Shown here in pieces: positions 50,297 to 59,147 of a stretch of 64,000 nt of DNA. The position numbers and the translations under genes were made by a program. The first letter of the stretch is position 1. Each line of letters opens with the position of its first letter. The notes beneath the pieces were generated by a model. The model was not told where the DNA came from. It did not search any database and was given only the letters and a program-made list of their open reading frames with translations. The stretch covers positions 620,001 through 684,000 of the forward strand of contig OZ244789.1 of the NCBI GenBank assembly GCA_965219705.1. Reading direction: 5' to 3'. This stretch comes from JAJECS01 sp965219705. Its GTDB lineage: Bacteria; Chloroflexota; UBA11872.

Positions 50297-50883
50297 CGAC
50301 CGACCGCCTGCAGCGCCAACTCGAGTTTGTCGTCGAGATCGACAAAGCAAAGAGCATCCTCCGCAACTCCCTGGTCATCAAGTCGGGCCGGCGTGAAAAC
50401 GACGCGGAGCACGCTTGGCACGTGGCGCTGATGGCCCTGGTGCTCGCGGAGTACGCCCCCGCCGAGATCGACATCGGCCGGGTCGTCGCAATGCTGCTGG
50501 TCCACGACCTGGTCGAGATCGATGCCGGCGACACCTTCGTCTACGACACCGCCGCGCGCGAGCGGAAAGCCGAGAAAGAGCGCGCCGCGGCCGACCGCAT
50601 CTTCGGCCTCCTGCCGGCCGGGCAAGCAGACGGGCTGCGCGCGCGGTGGGAGGAATTCGAAGCGCGGCAGACGCCCGAAGCCAAGTTCGCCGCCGCCCTG
50701 GACCGGCTGCAACCGCTGCTGCTCAACTTCCACACCCAGGGCCACGCCTGGCGCAAGCACAAGGTGCGCCGGTCACAGGTAATGGCCGTGAACGCCAGCA
50801 TCGCCGACGGCGCGCCCGCGCTCTGGGAATTCGCGCGCGGCCTCATCGACGAGGCCGTCCGACGCGGCTATCTGCCGGAGTAG
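50293..50883 (+). CDS. HD-domain hydrolase (YfbR/HDDC2-like)
   Basis: 196 aa. GTG 50293 overlaps the stop of the LUD gene and starts MTTDRLQRQLEFVVEIDKAK, the usual family N-terminus. Metal ligands: His in SGRRENDAEHAWHVALM, HD in LLVHDLVEIDAGD, and a later Asp in ALDRLQPLL. Such enzymes are 5'-deoxynucleotidases or general nucleotide phosphohydrolases. Last gene of the pyk unit. Confidence 0.9.
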   Translation: MTTDRLQRQLEFVVEIDKAKSILRNSLVIKSGRRENDAEHAWHVALMALVLAEYAPAEIDIGRVVAMLLVHDLVEIDAGDTFVYDTAARERKAEKERAAADRIFGLLPAGQADGLRARWEEFEARQTPEAKFAAALDRLQPLLLNFHTQGHAWRKHKVRRSQVMAVNASIADGAPALWEFARGLIDEAVRRGYLPE

Positions 50884-51009
50884 GCGCGTGCCACCGCCGC
50901 CAACACGACTCGCTGCCGCCGGCCGTTCATCGCGGTACGGTGAAAGCTGGAGCTAAGGGCCCGGCGCCCTGCGTCTGAACCGGCTAGTTGTCGGGTCGAT
51001 GGCCGATCT

Positions 51010-51558
51010 TCATGGCTGCTGCACACTGCGTGCTTCAAAGTTATAGATATTGCTCAATAGTCGAGCGAACGCCATGAATCTCGAGCCGCCATTTGTAATA
51101 TAGTATCGACCATTTCGTGCTTCAATATTGCCTCCCTGAATCTGCTCTCCCAGCCTTTTCTTGAGCGCGTGATCTTCATCAAAATAGACCGACAGCAATT
51201 CCTGTCTGATTTCCTCCTCAGTCATTCCTGACTCACCTTGATAGTCCATGATGTTGATCAAATACAATGACACCGATCGGTCGAAGACTGCAGGAACAGC
51301 CCGGCTGAAGCACAGGGACGCAAGAAAGAAAATCAGAAAGCACGCAATGCCGATGTCCAGCATAATGACATTCTTCTTGACAAATACGATCAGCGCCAAC
51401 AAAAGTATCACAAGGAATACGAGCATCAGCATAGCCGCTTCAACCAGAGGGCTTTCTGATGGAAATAACTGCCGCTTCACGGCAAAGGCGATCATGCTGC
51501 ATAGGGGGATAAGAATCACATATATCGACCTCTTTACGTGAGCTGATCTATCCGTCAT
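51010..51558 (-). CDS. Low-GC membrane protein of unknown function
   Basis: 182 aa. Three predicted spans (about residues 11-28, 39-60, 66-88) are followed by a soluble C-terminal domain of about 80 residues (MTEEEIRQELLSVYFDEDHA, then GNIEARNGRYYITNGG, a winged-helix-like end). GC content is far below the flanking genes, suggesting transfer. No recognised family; the C-terminal part resembles the small winged helix seen in some membrane glycan-related proteins, but this is weak. Confidence 0.6.
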   Translation of the reverse strand: MTDRSAHVKRSIYVILIPLCSMIAFAVKRQLFPSESPLVEAAMLMLVFLVILLLALIVFVKKNVIMLDIGIACFLIFFLASLCFSRAVPAVFDRSVSLYLINIMDYQGESGMTEEEIRQELLSVYFDEDHALKKRLGEQIQGGNIEARNGRYYITNGGSRFMAFARLLSNIYNFEARSVQQP

Positions 51559-51710
51559 TATGCTGTCATGCGCATCGAGAATATTCAGATCTAGACATTA
51601 TCGTCGTCGTTCCCAGCACGTCTGGCGCCCCCGACGAGCAGCAAAACGTTGCGGATCCACGAGCGGTCGACCGGTCGTCGGAGCGCGTCTTCACGGCGGC
51701 ATCGAACATA

Positions 51711-53267
51711 TCAGCTTCGACTCTCGGGACGCAGGGCCATCGACTCCGTGTCGTAGGCCAAGAAATGCTGCCCGGTGGCGTCGGCCGGCGCCGACATCAT
51801 CAGCCGCTGGAAGGTCGGCCGGCTGAAGACTTGGACGCGCAGGTCCGTGCGGCCGTATGTGACCTGCAAGGCTGCCGGGAACCCCTCGCGAAACACATAG
51901 GCGCCGTTGACCGTATTGGGCAAGCCCGTCGCGACGATCCACGCGTTGGGCGCCGGGCTGCCAATCACCGCGTGGGCGCTCCGTACCAGCCGGTGGCTCA
52001 GCCCAGATGCAAACTCCCAGTCGTCGAGACGGCCATGCGTTTGCCACGCCAGCAGACACGCCACGGCGACAAAGGGACCGGCAACTGCGCGCGGCGAGAT
52101 GCGAGCACGTTCGGCAGCCAGGCGTCCAAGACCGGCAAGGGCAGCGACCCCAAGCGTCAGCAGAAAAGCGGCTGGGAGATACGCGAAGTGGAACATCGTT
52201 CCCCCCAGCAAGGCGAACGGCGCTTCAAGCAGCAGCGCCGCCCCAACGGACAGCCTGGCCCATCCCGGACCGCGAATCGCGACCAGAATAACCGCGCCGA
52301 TGACGGCCAGGTGCGCGGCAAGCGCCGGCCCAAACCGAGCCGTCGAAACCAGGCTGTCGAACGACCCGCTTCCATCCAGCGCGCTGCGAAGCGCATGGTG
52401 AACGTCGAAGAGCTCCGGCTCCGTGAACGGCGCCACGAGAACGACCGGATACCAGATCGCGTTCAAGAGCACGTGCGCCCCGAGGCTGTAGCCATAGCCT
52501 CCGCCGCCCGAGGCCACGCCAAGCGCGGCGGCATGGACGGCGAGGTACGCGCCGGCGAGCGCCAGGAGCGGTGCGTAGGGCCAGTAGATCGATCAATGTC
52601 GTCCAGCGCCGCGCGCAAAGCGCCAGATGTCCACCAGCACGAAGACGCCAATGATCGGACCAGCCGTTGGGTTGGCGCCCAGCGCTAGGCCGTACAGCAG
52701 AACGGTGCTCCAGGCCCAGCGCGCGCGGCCCGATTCACGCCACTCCAGGAACGCGAGCACCGCCGCCAGCCCAAGCGCCGCGGCCAGAATCTCGGCGATG
52801 GAGCCAAACCACGCCACGGTCTCCACGTGCGCAAAGTGCAATCCAAACACGACGACCAAAGCCGAACCCACCCACGGGCGGCGCGTGAGGCGCACCGCAA
52901 TCGCGCCCGCGAGCCCCGCCGCCACAAGATGCGCGGCGATCAGAATCGCGTGGTATCCGGCCGGCGCGGCGACTCCGAACAGACGAAATAGCAGGTTGAC
53001 CATCGCGTAGGTGGTCGGCCGATAGAGCCAGGTGGCCGAGTTCGACGGCTCGACCGCTGCCGGGTCCGGCGGCGCCAGCACGGCGTGCACCGTGCCGGTC
53101 TCGACGGCACGCAGTCCGTAGTTGTACAGCCAGTCGAAATCGTCGGATTGAAAGTAGTTGTCCAGGCTGCGCGCATAGACCGCCGCAGCGACCACGAGCC
53201 CGATGGCGGCAACGACTATCGGCACCGATATTCGCCGCACGCCGCGCCGCCTTATGGCTTCAGCCAT
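51711..53267 (-). pseudogene. GT-C-type membrane glycosyltransferase-like protein with in-frame TGA
   Basis: One frame of 519 codons from ATG 53267 to 51711, interrupted once by TGA at 52595-52593 (codon 225). Before it: MAEAIRRRGVRR, span 1, then NYFQSDDFDWLYNYGLR, an acidic first loop as in GT-C/PMT-like enzymes, and further spans. After it, reading continues without shift: SIYWPYAPLLALAGAYLA, more spans and a C-terminal soluble tail. The protein would transfer sugars from a lipid carrier outside the membrane. The TGA is either a nonsense mutation or a base error; TGA is a normal stop elsewhere in the window. The ATG overlaps the stop of the GNAT gene. Confidence 0.75.
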
Positions 53268-54351
53268 CCACGTGCCGCGCCGGACGGCCCGGACCCTCGG
53301 CGAGGCGCTCCACGTGCCAGGGGTGGCGATTGGCGTAATAGGTTTCGGATGCGTGGAAGGCGCGGTCGGGCGGTCCAAGCGCCAGCTCGAACAGGCGCAG
53401 ATCGACCCAGGCCTGCCCATCGCGGATGCGATTCGGCAAGCGCGCCGCCTCGGTGAAGCCGGCCGCGCCCGCGATGTCCGCCAGGTCCGCGTCGGAGGCC
53501 GCGATTGGGAACTCCAGCACGCCCACGCCGATCTCAGCCGCACGGTCGACCGCCGCCCGCAGCAAGCCCACAGCGTGGTCCATGTACGCCGGCGCCACGC
53601 GCAGCGCGAGCGTGGCCACGTGCTGTTGAGCGAACGTGTCACGCCGCACGAAGGCGGCCAGCCCAACCACCCGATTCTTCGGCGTTGCCAAAACCAGCAC
53701 CGCTCCTTGCGCGTTCTCGATACGTCGCATCAGGCGCACGAAGTGGTACTCATAGCGCGTGTCGCGCAGGCAGTTGGTCAGGATGTCCTTGAGCAGCCAG
53801 GCCGGCTCGGGTGTGTTGTAGAGCACGGCGGCGCGCGGCAAGTCGCCCCAGACCGCATCGCGAATGTTTGGCTCACCGTCGGCGGCAAGATACTCCTCGT
53901 CGAAGTTGCCGGCGTCCGGCGCCGTATAGCGCAGGCCGTCGCCGACGCGGTACCAGAACCCGTGATTCTCATAGAGCCGGCCGGCGATTGGGTTGGTTGT
54001 GCAGAGATGGAGCGCCTGGCCACCGTCGGCCAAGAACTCCCGCAGCATGCGCGCCATGAGCGCGTCCGCCACGCCCTTGCGGCGGTGATGGTCCTCGGTT
54101 GCGACAAACTCCACGATGCCGACGTCGCGCGTGTCGGCGGGTACGTAGTAGCCCAGCGACCCAGCAAACTCACCCTCGATCAATCCCACGAAGTGGGGGG
54201 TGTAGAGCGTTTCGGCCAGCGCGCCGCTGAACAGATCGTCGCGAATGAGGTCCCATGTGCGGACGCGCCCACCGAACGTGTCCATGGGCGGGAGATATCG
54301 CGCGACCTGCATTGTTCCGCCGTCGCGAAGGGTGACGCTGTCGGAGTCCAT
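53260..54351 (-). CDS. Double GNAT-domain acetyltransferase-like protein
   Basis: 363 aa with two GNAT folds. The first (about residues 10-170) has the acetyl-CoA loop in VEFVATEDHHRRKGVADALM and the end strand YENHGFWYR. The second (about 195-335) has VVGLAAFV and ADLADIAGAAGFTEAARLPN but a weak acetyl-CoA loop. Substrate unknown. Its last bases overlap the start of the GT-C-like gene by eight, so they are one transcript. Confidence 0.85.
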   Translation of the reverse strand: MDSDSVTLRDGGTMQVARYLPPMDTFGGRVRTWDLIRDDLFSGALAETLYTPHFVGLIEGEFAGSLGYYVPADTRDVGIVEFVATEDHHRRKGVADALMARMLREFLADGGQALHLCTTNPIAGRLYENHGFWYRVGDGLRYTAPDAGNFDEEYLAADGEPNIRDAVWGDLPRAAVLYNTPEPAWLLKDILTNCLRDTRYEYHFVRLMRRIENAQGAVLVLATPKNRVVGLAAFVRRDTFAQQHVATLALRVAPAYMDHAVGLLRAAVDRAAEIGVGVLEFPIAASDADLADIAGAAGFTEAARLPNRIRDGQAWVDLRLFELALGPPDRAFHASETYYANRHPWHVERLAEGPGRPARHVDG

Positions 54352-54472
54352 GGCATCGTGGGTTGCGGGCTCGCCGGAGATTCTACGCGCGGGCTAGGTG
54401 GTCCGAGTCGGCCGGGTGCGCCACTATGGCGGGAATCGGCCCACTTCTACGCATCCACCCGGAGGTCTTCCA

Positions 54473-55288
54473 ATGGCGCAGGCGCCAGCCGCGAAACTTG
54501 GACTCGCTGAACAGCTCGCCACGTCGCGCGTGTATGACCTGGGCACGCGCTACGAAATGGGCATGCCGGTGCATCCGGCCCACCCGCCGTACATCTTCAC
54601 CCTGCAGCGCCGCCACGGCGACACCTTCCGACCCGGCGGTTACAGCTCGTCGAACGAGTTGATCGTGATGTGCGGTCACACCGGCACGCACATCGACTCC
54701 CTGGCTCACGTGTCCGAGCACGGGCAACTGTGCGGGGGCATCGACGCCAGCAGCAATCAGCAGGGCGGGCGGGGCATGAAAGACAGGGGCGTCGACACCA
54801 TCGAGCCGGTGGTGCGGCGCGGCGTGCTGCTCGACGTGGCCGGCGCGGAGGGCGTGGACATTCTGCCGCCGGGGTTCGGAGCCAGCGCGCAAACCCTGCA
54901 GGCCGTGGCCGAGGCCCAGGGAGTAGAGATTCGCGCCGGCGATTGCGTCCTGGTGCGCACGGGATGGATGCGCCATTGGAGTGACCCGCCGGCGTATCTG
55001 GCCGAGGACGAGGGTCAACCGGGCGTCAATGCCGACGCCGCCGAGTGGCTGGTGGAGCGCGGCATTTTTCTGGGCGGATCCGACACGGCGGCGTTCGAGC
55101 AGGTCGTCCCCGGCGAGGGCATGCCCGTGCATCTGATCTTCCTGGCGCGAAACGGGATTCACATTCTCGAAATGGCCGATCTGGAGACCCTGGCCGCGGA
55201 CGGCGTGTACGAGTTCGGGTTCGTCCTCTCGCCCCTCAATCTCGTAGGCGCCACGGGATCGCCCGTGCGTCCACTCGCGCTGGTCTAA
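54473..55288 (+). CDS. Cyclase-family (kynurenine formamidase-like) hydrolase
   Basis: 271 aa from ATG 54473 with GGAGG about ten bases upstream. Metal-binding signature CGHTGTHIDSLAHV near residue 64, then ILPPGFGAS, VLVRTGW and LGGSDTAAFEQV. The fold is that of bacterial formamidases and related cyclases, which open cyclic or N-formyl compounds using zinc or manganese. Substrate not predictable. Divergent from the GNAT gene. Confidence 0.9.
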   Translation: MAQAPAAKLGLAEQLATSRVYDLGTRYEMGMPVHPAHPPYIFTLQRRHGDTFRPGGYSSSNELIVMCGHTGTHIDSLAHVSEHGQLCGGIDASSNQQGGRGMKDRGVDTIEPVVRRGVLLDVAGAEGVDILPPGFGASAQTLQAVAEAQGVEIRAGDCVLVRTGWMRHWSDPPAYLAEDEGQPGVNADAAEWLVERGIFLGGSDTAAFEQVVPGEGMPVHLIFLARNGIHILEMADLETLAADGVYEFGFVLSPLNLVGATGSPVRPLALV

Positions 55289-55342
55289 GGCGCCGCTCTC
55301 GGCAGCCGCGACGCGTCGAACGGCGTGGCGGCGGGGCCGCGC

Positions 55343-55825
55343 CTAGCCCAGATAGAGGGCGTAGGGTCCCGGGATCGGAGACTCGACCGCGGCGCGCTGG
55401 AGGAGACCGCGCGACGGGCTGAGCGCCCGCGCGGCGATCGCTCGGTTGATCTCCGGCACCGTGTCCAGCTCGTCAATCTCCTCGACCGTCAGGAAGCGTG
55501 CGGCATCGACCTCCGGCCCGGGCGTGGGCTCTCCGGCAACGCGCCGGAGCAGGAAGACCACGTACGTCGAGTGGTCCTCGCCATGCCGCGACCGCACCGC
55601 CAGCAGTCCCAGCACCTCGGTCGTGAGCCCGGCCTCCTCCTTGATCTCGCGGACGGCGGCTTCGGCCAGCGTCTCATCGGGCTCGCAGAAGCCGCCCGGG
55701 ATTTGCCAGTTGCCGCGTCCATAGGCCGTGGCGCGGCGCACCAGCAAGATGCGGTCGCCGTCAACGACGGCGCCGCCCACGCCCACGTTATATCCGTGGT
55801 TGTAGCGCTCGGGAACCGGGCTCAT
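55343..55825 (-). CDS. NUDIX hydrolase
   Basis: 160 aa from ATG 55825 (MSPVPERYN). The Nudix box GGFCEPDETLAEAAVREIKE, then EAGL, is complete, with the three catalytic Glu residues. The pattern NVGVGGAVVDGDRILLVRRA before it is typical of NUDIX proteins acting on ADP-ribose or nucleotide diphosphates. Convergent with the cyclase gene, which ends 54 bases away. Confidence 0.92.
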   Translation of the reverse strand: MSPVPERYNHGYNVGVGGAVVDGDRILLVRRATAYGRGNWQIPGGFCEPDETLAEAAVREIKEEAGLTTEVLGLLAVRSRHGEDHSTYVVFLLRRVAGEPTPGPEVDAARFLTVEEIDELDTVPEINRAIAARALSPSRGLLQRAAVESPIPGPYALYLG

Positions 55826-55916
55826 GGCGCCATGGTACCGGCGCCTGCATCGCGTCGGCGCCGCCCAAGCCAGCGCGCCCGGAACCCAGACGGCGGCGGC
55901 GCGTTGAGTCCGCGGC

Positions 55917-56654
55917 ATGCAGGCTCATAGAATCAGAGGCCATCCCGTCCAACCCCGAGTGCCATTCGTGCTCTTCGACTTCCACACGCATACGTTCTTC
56001 AGCGACGGCGTGCTCTCGCCGATCGAGCTCCTGCGGCGCTGTCACGTCGCGGGATACACCGCCGTGGCCATCACGGATCACGCCAGCCCGGCCAACGTCG
56101 AAACGCTCGTGCCGGCCCTGGCGCGCGATTGCCGCATCGCGGAGGACGCGTGGGGCATCGTGGCCATCCCGGGCGTTGAGATCACGCATGTGCCGCCGGG
56201 CGAGATCGACGCGGTGGCTCGCCGCGCGGCGGAGGCCGGCGCCGAGCTCGTGGCCGTCCATGGCGAGACCATCGCCGAGCCGGTCGCGGCCGGCACCAAC
56301 CGCGCCGCGCTGGAGTCGGACTACGTACACGCGCTGGTGCACCCAGGCCTGCTCAGCCCGGAGTTGGCCCAGTTGGCGCAGCGCAACGGCAAGTGGCTCG
56401 AGCTTTCGGCGCGCCGCGGGCACTCGCTCACCAACGGGCACGTGGCCGCGCTGGCGCGGGCGTCGGGAGCGCGGCTGCTCGTCAATAGCGACGCACACGC
56501 GCCGGGTGATCTGTTGTCGGAGCCCTTGGCCCGCCGCATTGCCCGCGGGGCCGGCTTGAATGCCGACGAGACTGAGACCATCGTGTCGGACAACCCGCTG
56601 GAGTTCCTGCGCCAGGTCGGGCGCTCGATCCCAGAAATCTCTCAAGTTCCGTGA
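55917..56654 (+). CDS. PHP-domain phosphoesterase (histidinol-phosphatase-like)
   Basis: About 245 aa; the start is uncertain (ATG 55917, or GTG 55959 or 55968). Metal ligands: FDFHTHTFFSDG, ITDHAS, PGVEITH, LVHPG and SDAHAP. The complete set indicates an active trinuclear-metal phosphoesterase; it also resembles the histidinol-phosphatase or PHP-DUF6282-type group. Its TGA overlaps the GTG of lon. Confidence 0.88.
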   Translation: MQAHRIRGHPVQPRVPFVLFDFHTHTFFSDGVLSPIELLRRCHVAGYTAVAITDHASPANVETLVPALARDCRIAEDAWGIVAIPGVEITHVPPGEIDAVARRAAEAGAELVAVHGETIAEPVAAGTNRAALESDYVHALVHPGLLSPELAQLAQRNGKWLELSARRGHSLTNGHVAALARASGARLLVNSDAHAPGDLLSEPLARRIARGAGLNADETETIVSDNPLEFLRQVGRSIPEISQVP

Positions 56655-59038
56655 CCGTCCTCGACCGCGAGTCAGCGCCACCCGAACTCGAAATCATCGA
56701 ACCCACGGATCAGGACGCGGTCGAAGACGAGCGGGTAGAGCTGCCGGTGCTGCCCCTGCGCGCTGAATCGCTCTACCCCATTCCCGACAGCATGACGCCG
56801 TTCCTCGTTGGACGTGAGGGCTCGGTGTCGGCCATCGAGGATGCGCTGGCGCGCGATCGGCGCATCTTGGCCGTGGCGCAGCGCCAGCCCACCAAGGAAG
56901 ACGTGACCTTCGACGACCTGCACGAGGTGGGAACCGAGGCGCGGATCATCCGCATGCTGCGGTTGCCGGACGGCACGACCAGCGTGCTCGTGCACGGCGT
57001 CCGGCGCGTCCGTGCCGTCTCGGTGATCAGCGAATACCCGATCGTGCGAGTCGTGGGCCAGGTGATAGACGACCTGGACGAGGATCCGGCGGTCTCGCGG
57101 GCGGCGATGCCACAGGTGCTGAAGCTGTTCCAGCGCGTCGCGCGCCTAAGTGACGCCATATCGGAAGAAGCGCTGATCCGCGCCATGAACGCCGAGACGC
57201 CTGGGTTGCTGGCGGACGTGGTGGCGGCCTCGCTCAACCTTTCCCTCGACGATCACCAGACGCTGCTCGAAATGCGCGACGTGGCCGAGCGGCTGGACCG
57301 CGTGCGCACGTTGCTAGACGGGGAAATCCGGGTCCTCAAGTTGGAGCAGGAGATCCGCGAGAGCACCCGCAACGACGTCGATATCAAGCAGCGCGAGTTC
57401 TATCTGCGTGAGCAGATGCGGGCGATCATCAAGGAAATCGGGGAGACGAACTCGCAGAACGCCGAGATCGCCGCCATTCGCGAACGGCTGGAGTCGGGCG
57501 CCTATCCGGACGCGGTCGTCAAGCGTGGGCTCAAGGAGATCGACCGCCTCAACGCGCTCCCGCACGGATCGCCCGAGATCAGCGTGCTGCGCACCTATCT
57601 GGAGTGGCTCACGGAACTGCCGTGGCGGCGCAGGTCCAAGGACAAGACGGACGTGGCGCGCGCGGAGGCGATCCTCAACGAACACCACTATGGGCTGAAA
57701 GACGTGAAGGAGCGCCTGCTGGAGTACATCGCGGTGCGCCATCTCGCGCGACGCTCGCGCAGCCCGATCCTCTGCTTCGTCGGGCCGCCGGGCGTCGGCA
57801 AGACGAGCCTCGGTCGTTCAATCGCCGAGGCGCTGGGCCGCACCTTCGTGCGGGTATCGCTGGGGGGCGTGCGCGACGAGGCCGAGATTCGCGGTCACCG
57901 GATGACGTACGTGGGCTCCATGCCGGGCCGCATTCTGCAGAAGATGCGTGAAGCGGAGACCATCAACCCGGTCTTCATGATCGACGAGATCGACAAGCTC
58001 GGGCTGGACTTCCGCGGCGACCCGGCCGCGGCCCTGCTCGAAGTGCTGGACCCAGAACAGAATCACACCTTCAGCGATCACTATCTGGAGCTGCCCTTCG
58101 ATCTGAGCAAGGTGATGTTCATTGCCACCGCCAACACGCTGCACGGCCTGCCGCCGGCGCTGATCGACCGCATGGAGGTGATCGAGCTCCCGGGCTACGT
58201 CGAGGGCGAGAAGGTGGCAATCGCGGAGCAATTCCTCGTAGCCCGGCAGTTGCACGAGCACGGGTTGGATGCCAATGCGCTTCAGTTCGAGCGCGAGGCG
58301 CTGCGGCGCATCGTGCGCGCGTATACCCGCGAGGCGGGCGTGCGCGAGTTGGAGCGCGCCATTGCCACCATCGCCCGCAAGCAAGCCCTGGCCCGAGCCG
58401 AGGGTCGCGAGGGGCAGCAATGCATTCGACCCGCCGACGTTCCGGGCTATCTCGGTCCCCCCAAGTTTCGTTTCGGGTCCGCCGAAAGCGAGGACACGGA
58501 CGCCGTGGCGACGGCGGTGTTTACCACGCCCGCGGGCGGCGACTTGTTGCCGATCGAGGTGTCCATCGCGACGGGCACGGGAACGGTCACACTGACAGGC
58601 TCGCTGGGCGACGTGATCCAGGAGTCCGCCCACGCAGCCATTACCTACGCTCGGGCCCATGCCGACGAGTTGGGCTACGGCGACTCCAACTTCGATGCCA
58701 TGGATATCCATGTGCACGTGCCCCAGGGCGCCCTGCCAAAAGAAGGCCCCGCGTCGGGCGTGGCCATCGCTGCCGCGCTGATATCAGCCCTGGCGCGCCG
58801 CAAGGTTCGCGGCAGCGCGGCAATGACGGGGGAGATCACCCTGCGCGGGCGCGTGCTGCCGGTGAGTGGCATCAAGGAGAAAGTCCTGGCCGCTCAACGT
58901 GCCGGCATTGAGACCTTCGTGCTGCCGCATGGCAATCGGCAAGACCTTGATGAGCTACCGGCGGACAGCCGGCAGGGTCTCGAATTCGCCCTCGCGACCA
59001 CCGTGGACGAAGCGCTCGCGCACGTCCTGGTGGGCTAG
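56651..59038 (+). CDS. lon: ATP-dependent protease Lon (LonA), with displaced active-site serine
   Basis: 795 aa, normal length. Lon N-domain (about 35-240), coiled linker with IRESTRNDVDIKQREFYLRE, AAA domain (Walker A GPPGVGKTS, Walker B FMIDEIDKLG, arginine finger region), and C-terminal protease domain (about 590-795). The conserved catalytic segment, GPSAG in LonA, reads GPASG here (Ser702 at the position after the usual one; Ala701 occupies it). The catalytic Lys is present in IKEKVLAA (Lys744), at the normal spacing from position 701. It should unfold substrates; whether it cuts them is uncertain. GTG start overlapping the previous stop. Confidence 0.95.
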   Translation: MTVLDRESAPPELEIIEPTDQDAVEDERVELPVLPLRAESLYPIPDSMTPFLVGREGSVSAIEDALARDRRILAVAQRQPTKEDVTFDDLHEVGTEARIIRMLRLPDGTTSVLVHGVRRVRAVSVISEYPIVRVVGQVIDDLDEDPAVSRAAMPQVLKLFQRVARLSDAISEEALIRAMNAETPGLLADVVAASLNLSLDDHQTLLEMRDVAERLDRVRTLLDGEIRVLKLEQEIRESTRNDVDIKQREFYLREQMRAIIKEIGETNSQNAEIAAIRERLESGAYPDAVVKRGLKEIDRLNALPHGSPEISVLRTYLEWLTELPWRRRSKDKTDVARAEAILNEHHYGLKDVKERLLEYIAVRHLARRSRSPILCFVGPPGVGKTSLGRSIAEALGRTFVRVSLGGVRDEAEIRGHRMTYVGSMPGRILQKMREAETINPVFMIDEIDKLGLDFRGDPAAALLEVLDPEQNHTFSDHYLELPFDLSKVMFIATANTLHGLPPALIDRMEVIELPGYVEGEKVAIAEQFLVARQLHEHGLDANALQFEREALRRIVRAYTREAGVRELERAIATIARKQALARAEGREGQQCIRPADVPGYLGPPKFRFGSAESEDTDAVATAVFTTPAGGDLLPIEVSIATGTGTVTLTGSLGDVIQESAHAAITYARAHADELGYGDSNFDAMDIHVHVPQGALPKEGPASGVAIAAALISALARRKVRGSAAMTGEITLRGRVLPVSGIKEKVLAAQRAGIETFVLPHGNRQDLDELPADSRQGLEFALATTVDEALAHVLVG

Positions 59039-59147
59039 CGCGGCGCGGTCCGCCAGCCGGGCGGCTCAAGCGACGGCCGGGAGTGGCTATTCTGCGTTAC
59101 GCGTTCCCGCACTCCCCGCGCAACGGGAGAGCTGAGCAAGCGTTCTG

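Noticed and set aside
52593..52595. TGA as selenocysteine or recoded Trp
   Set aside because: TGA ends many intact genes here (for example in ATGA and GTGA overlaps), and no SECIS-like hairpin was noticed after it.
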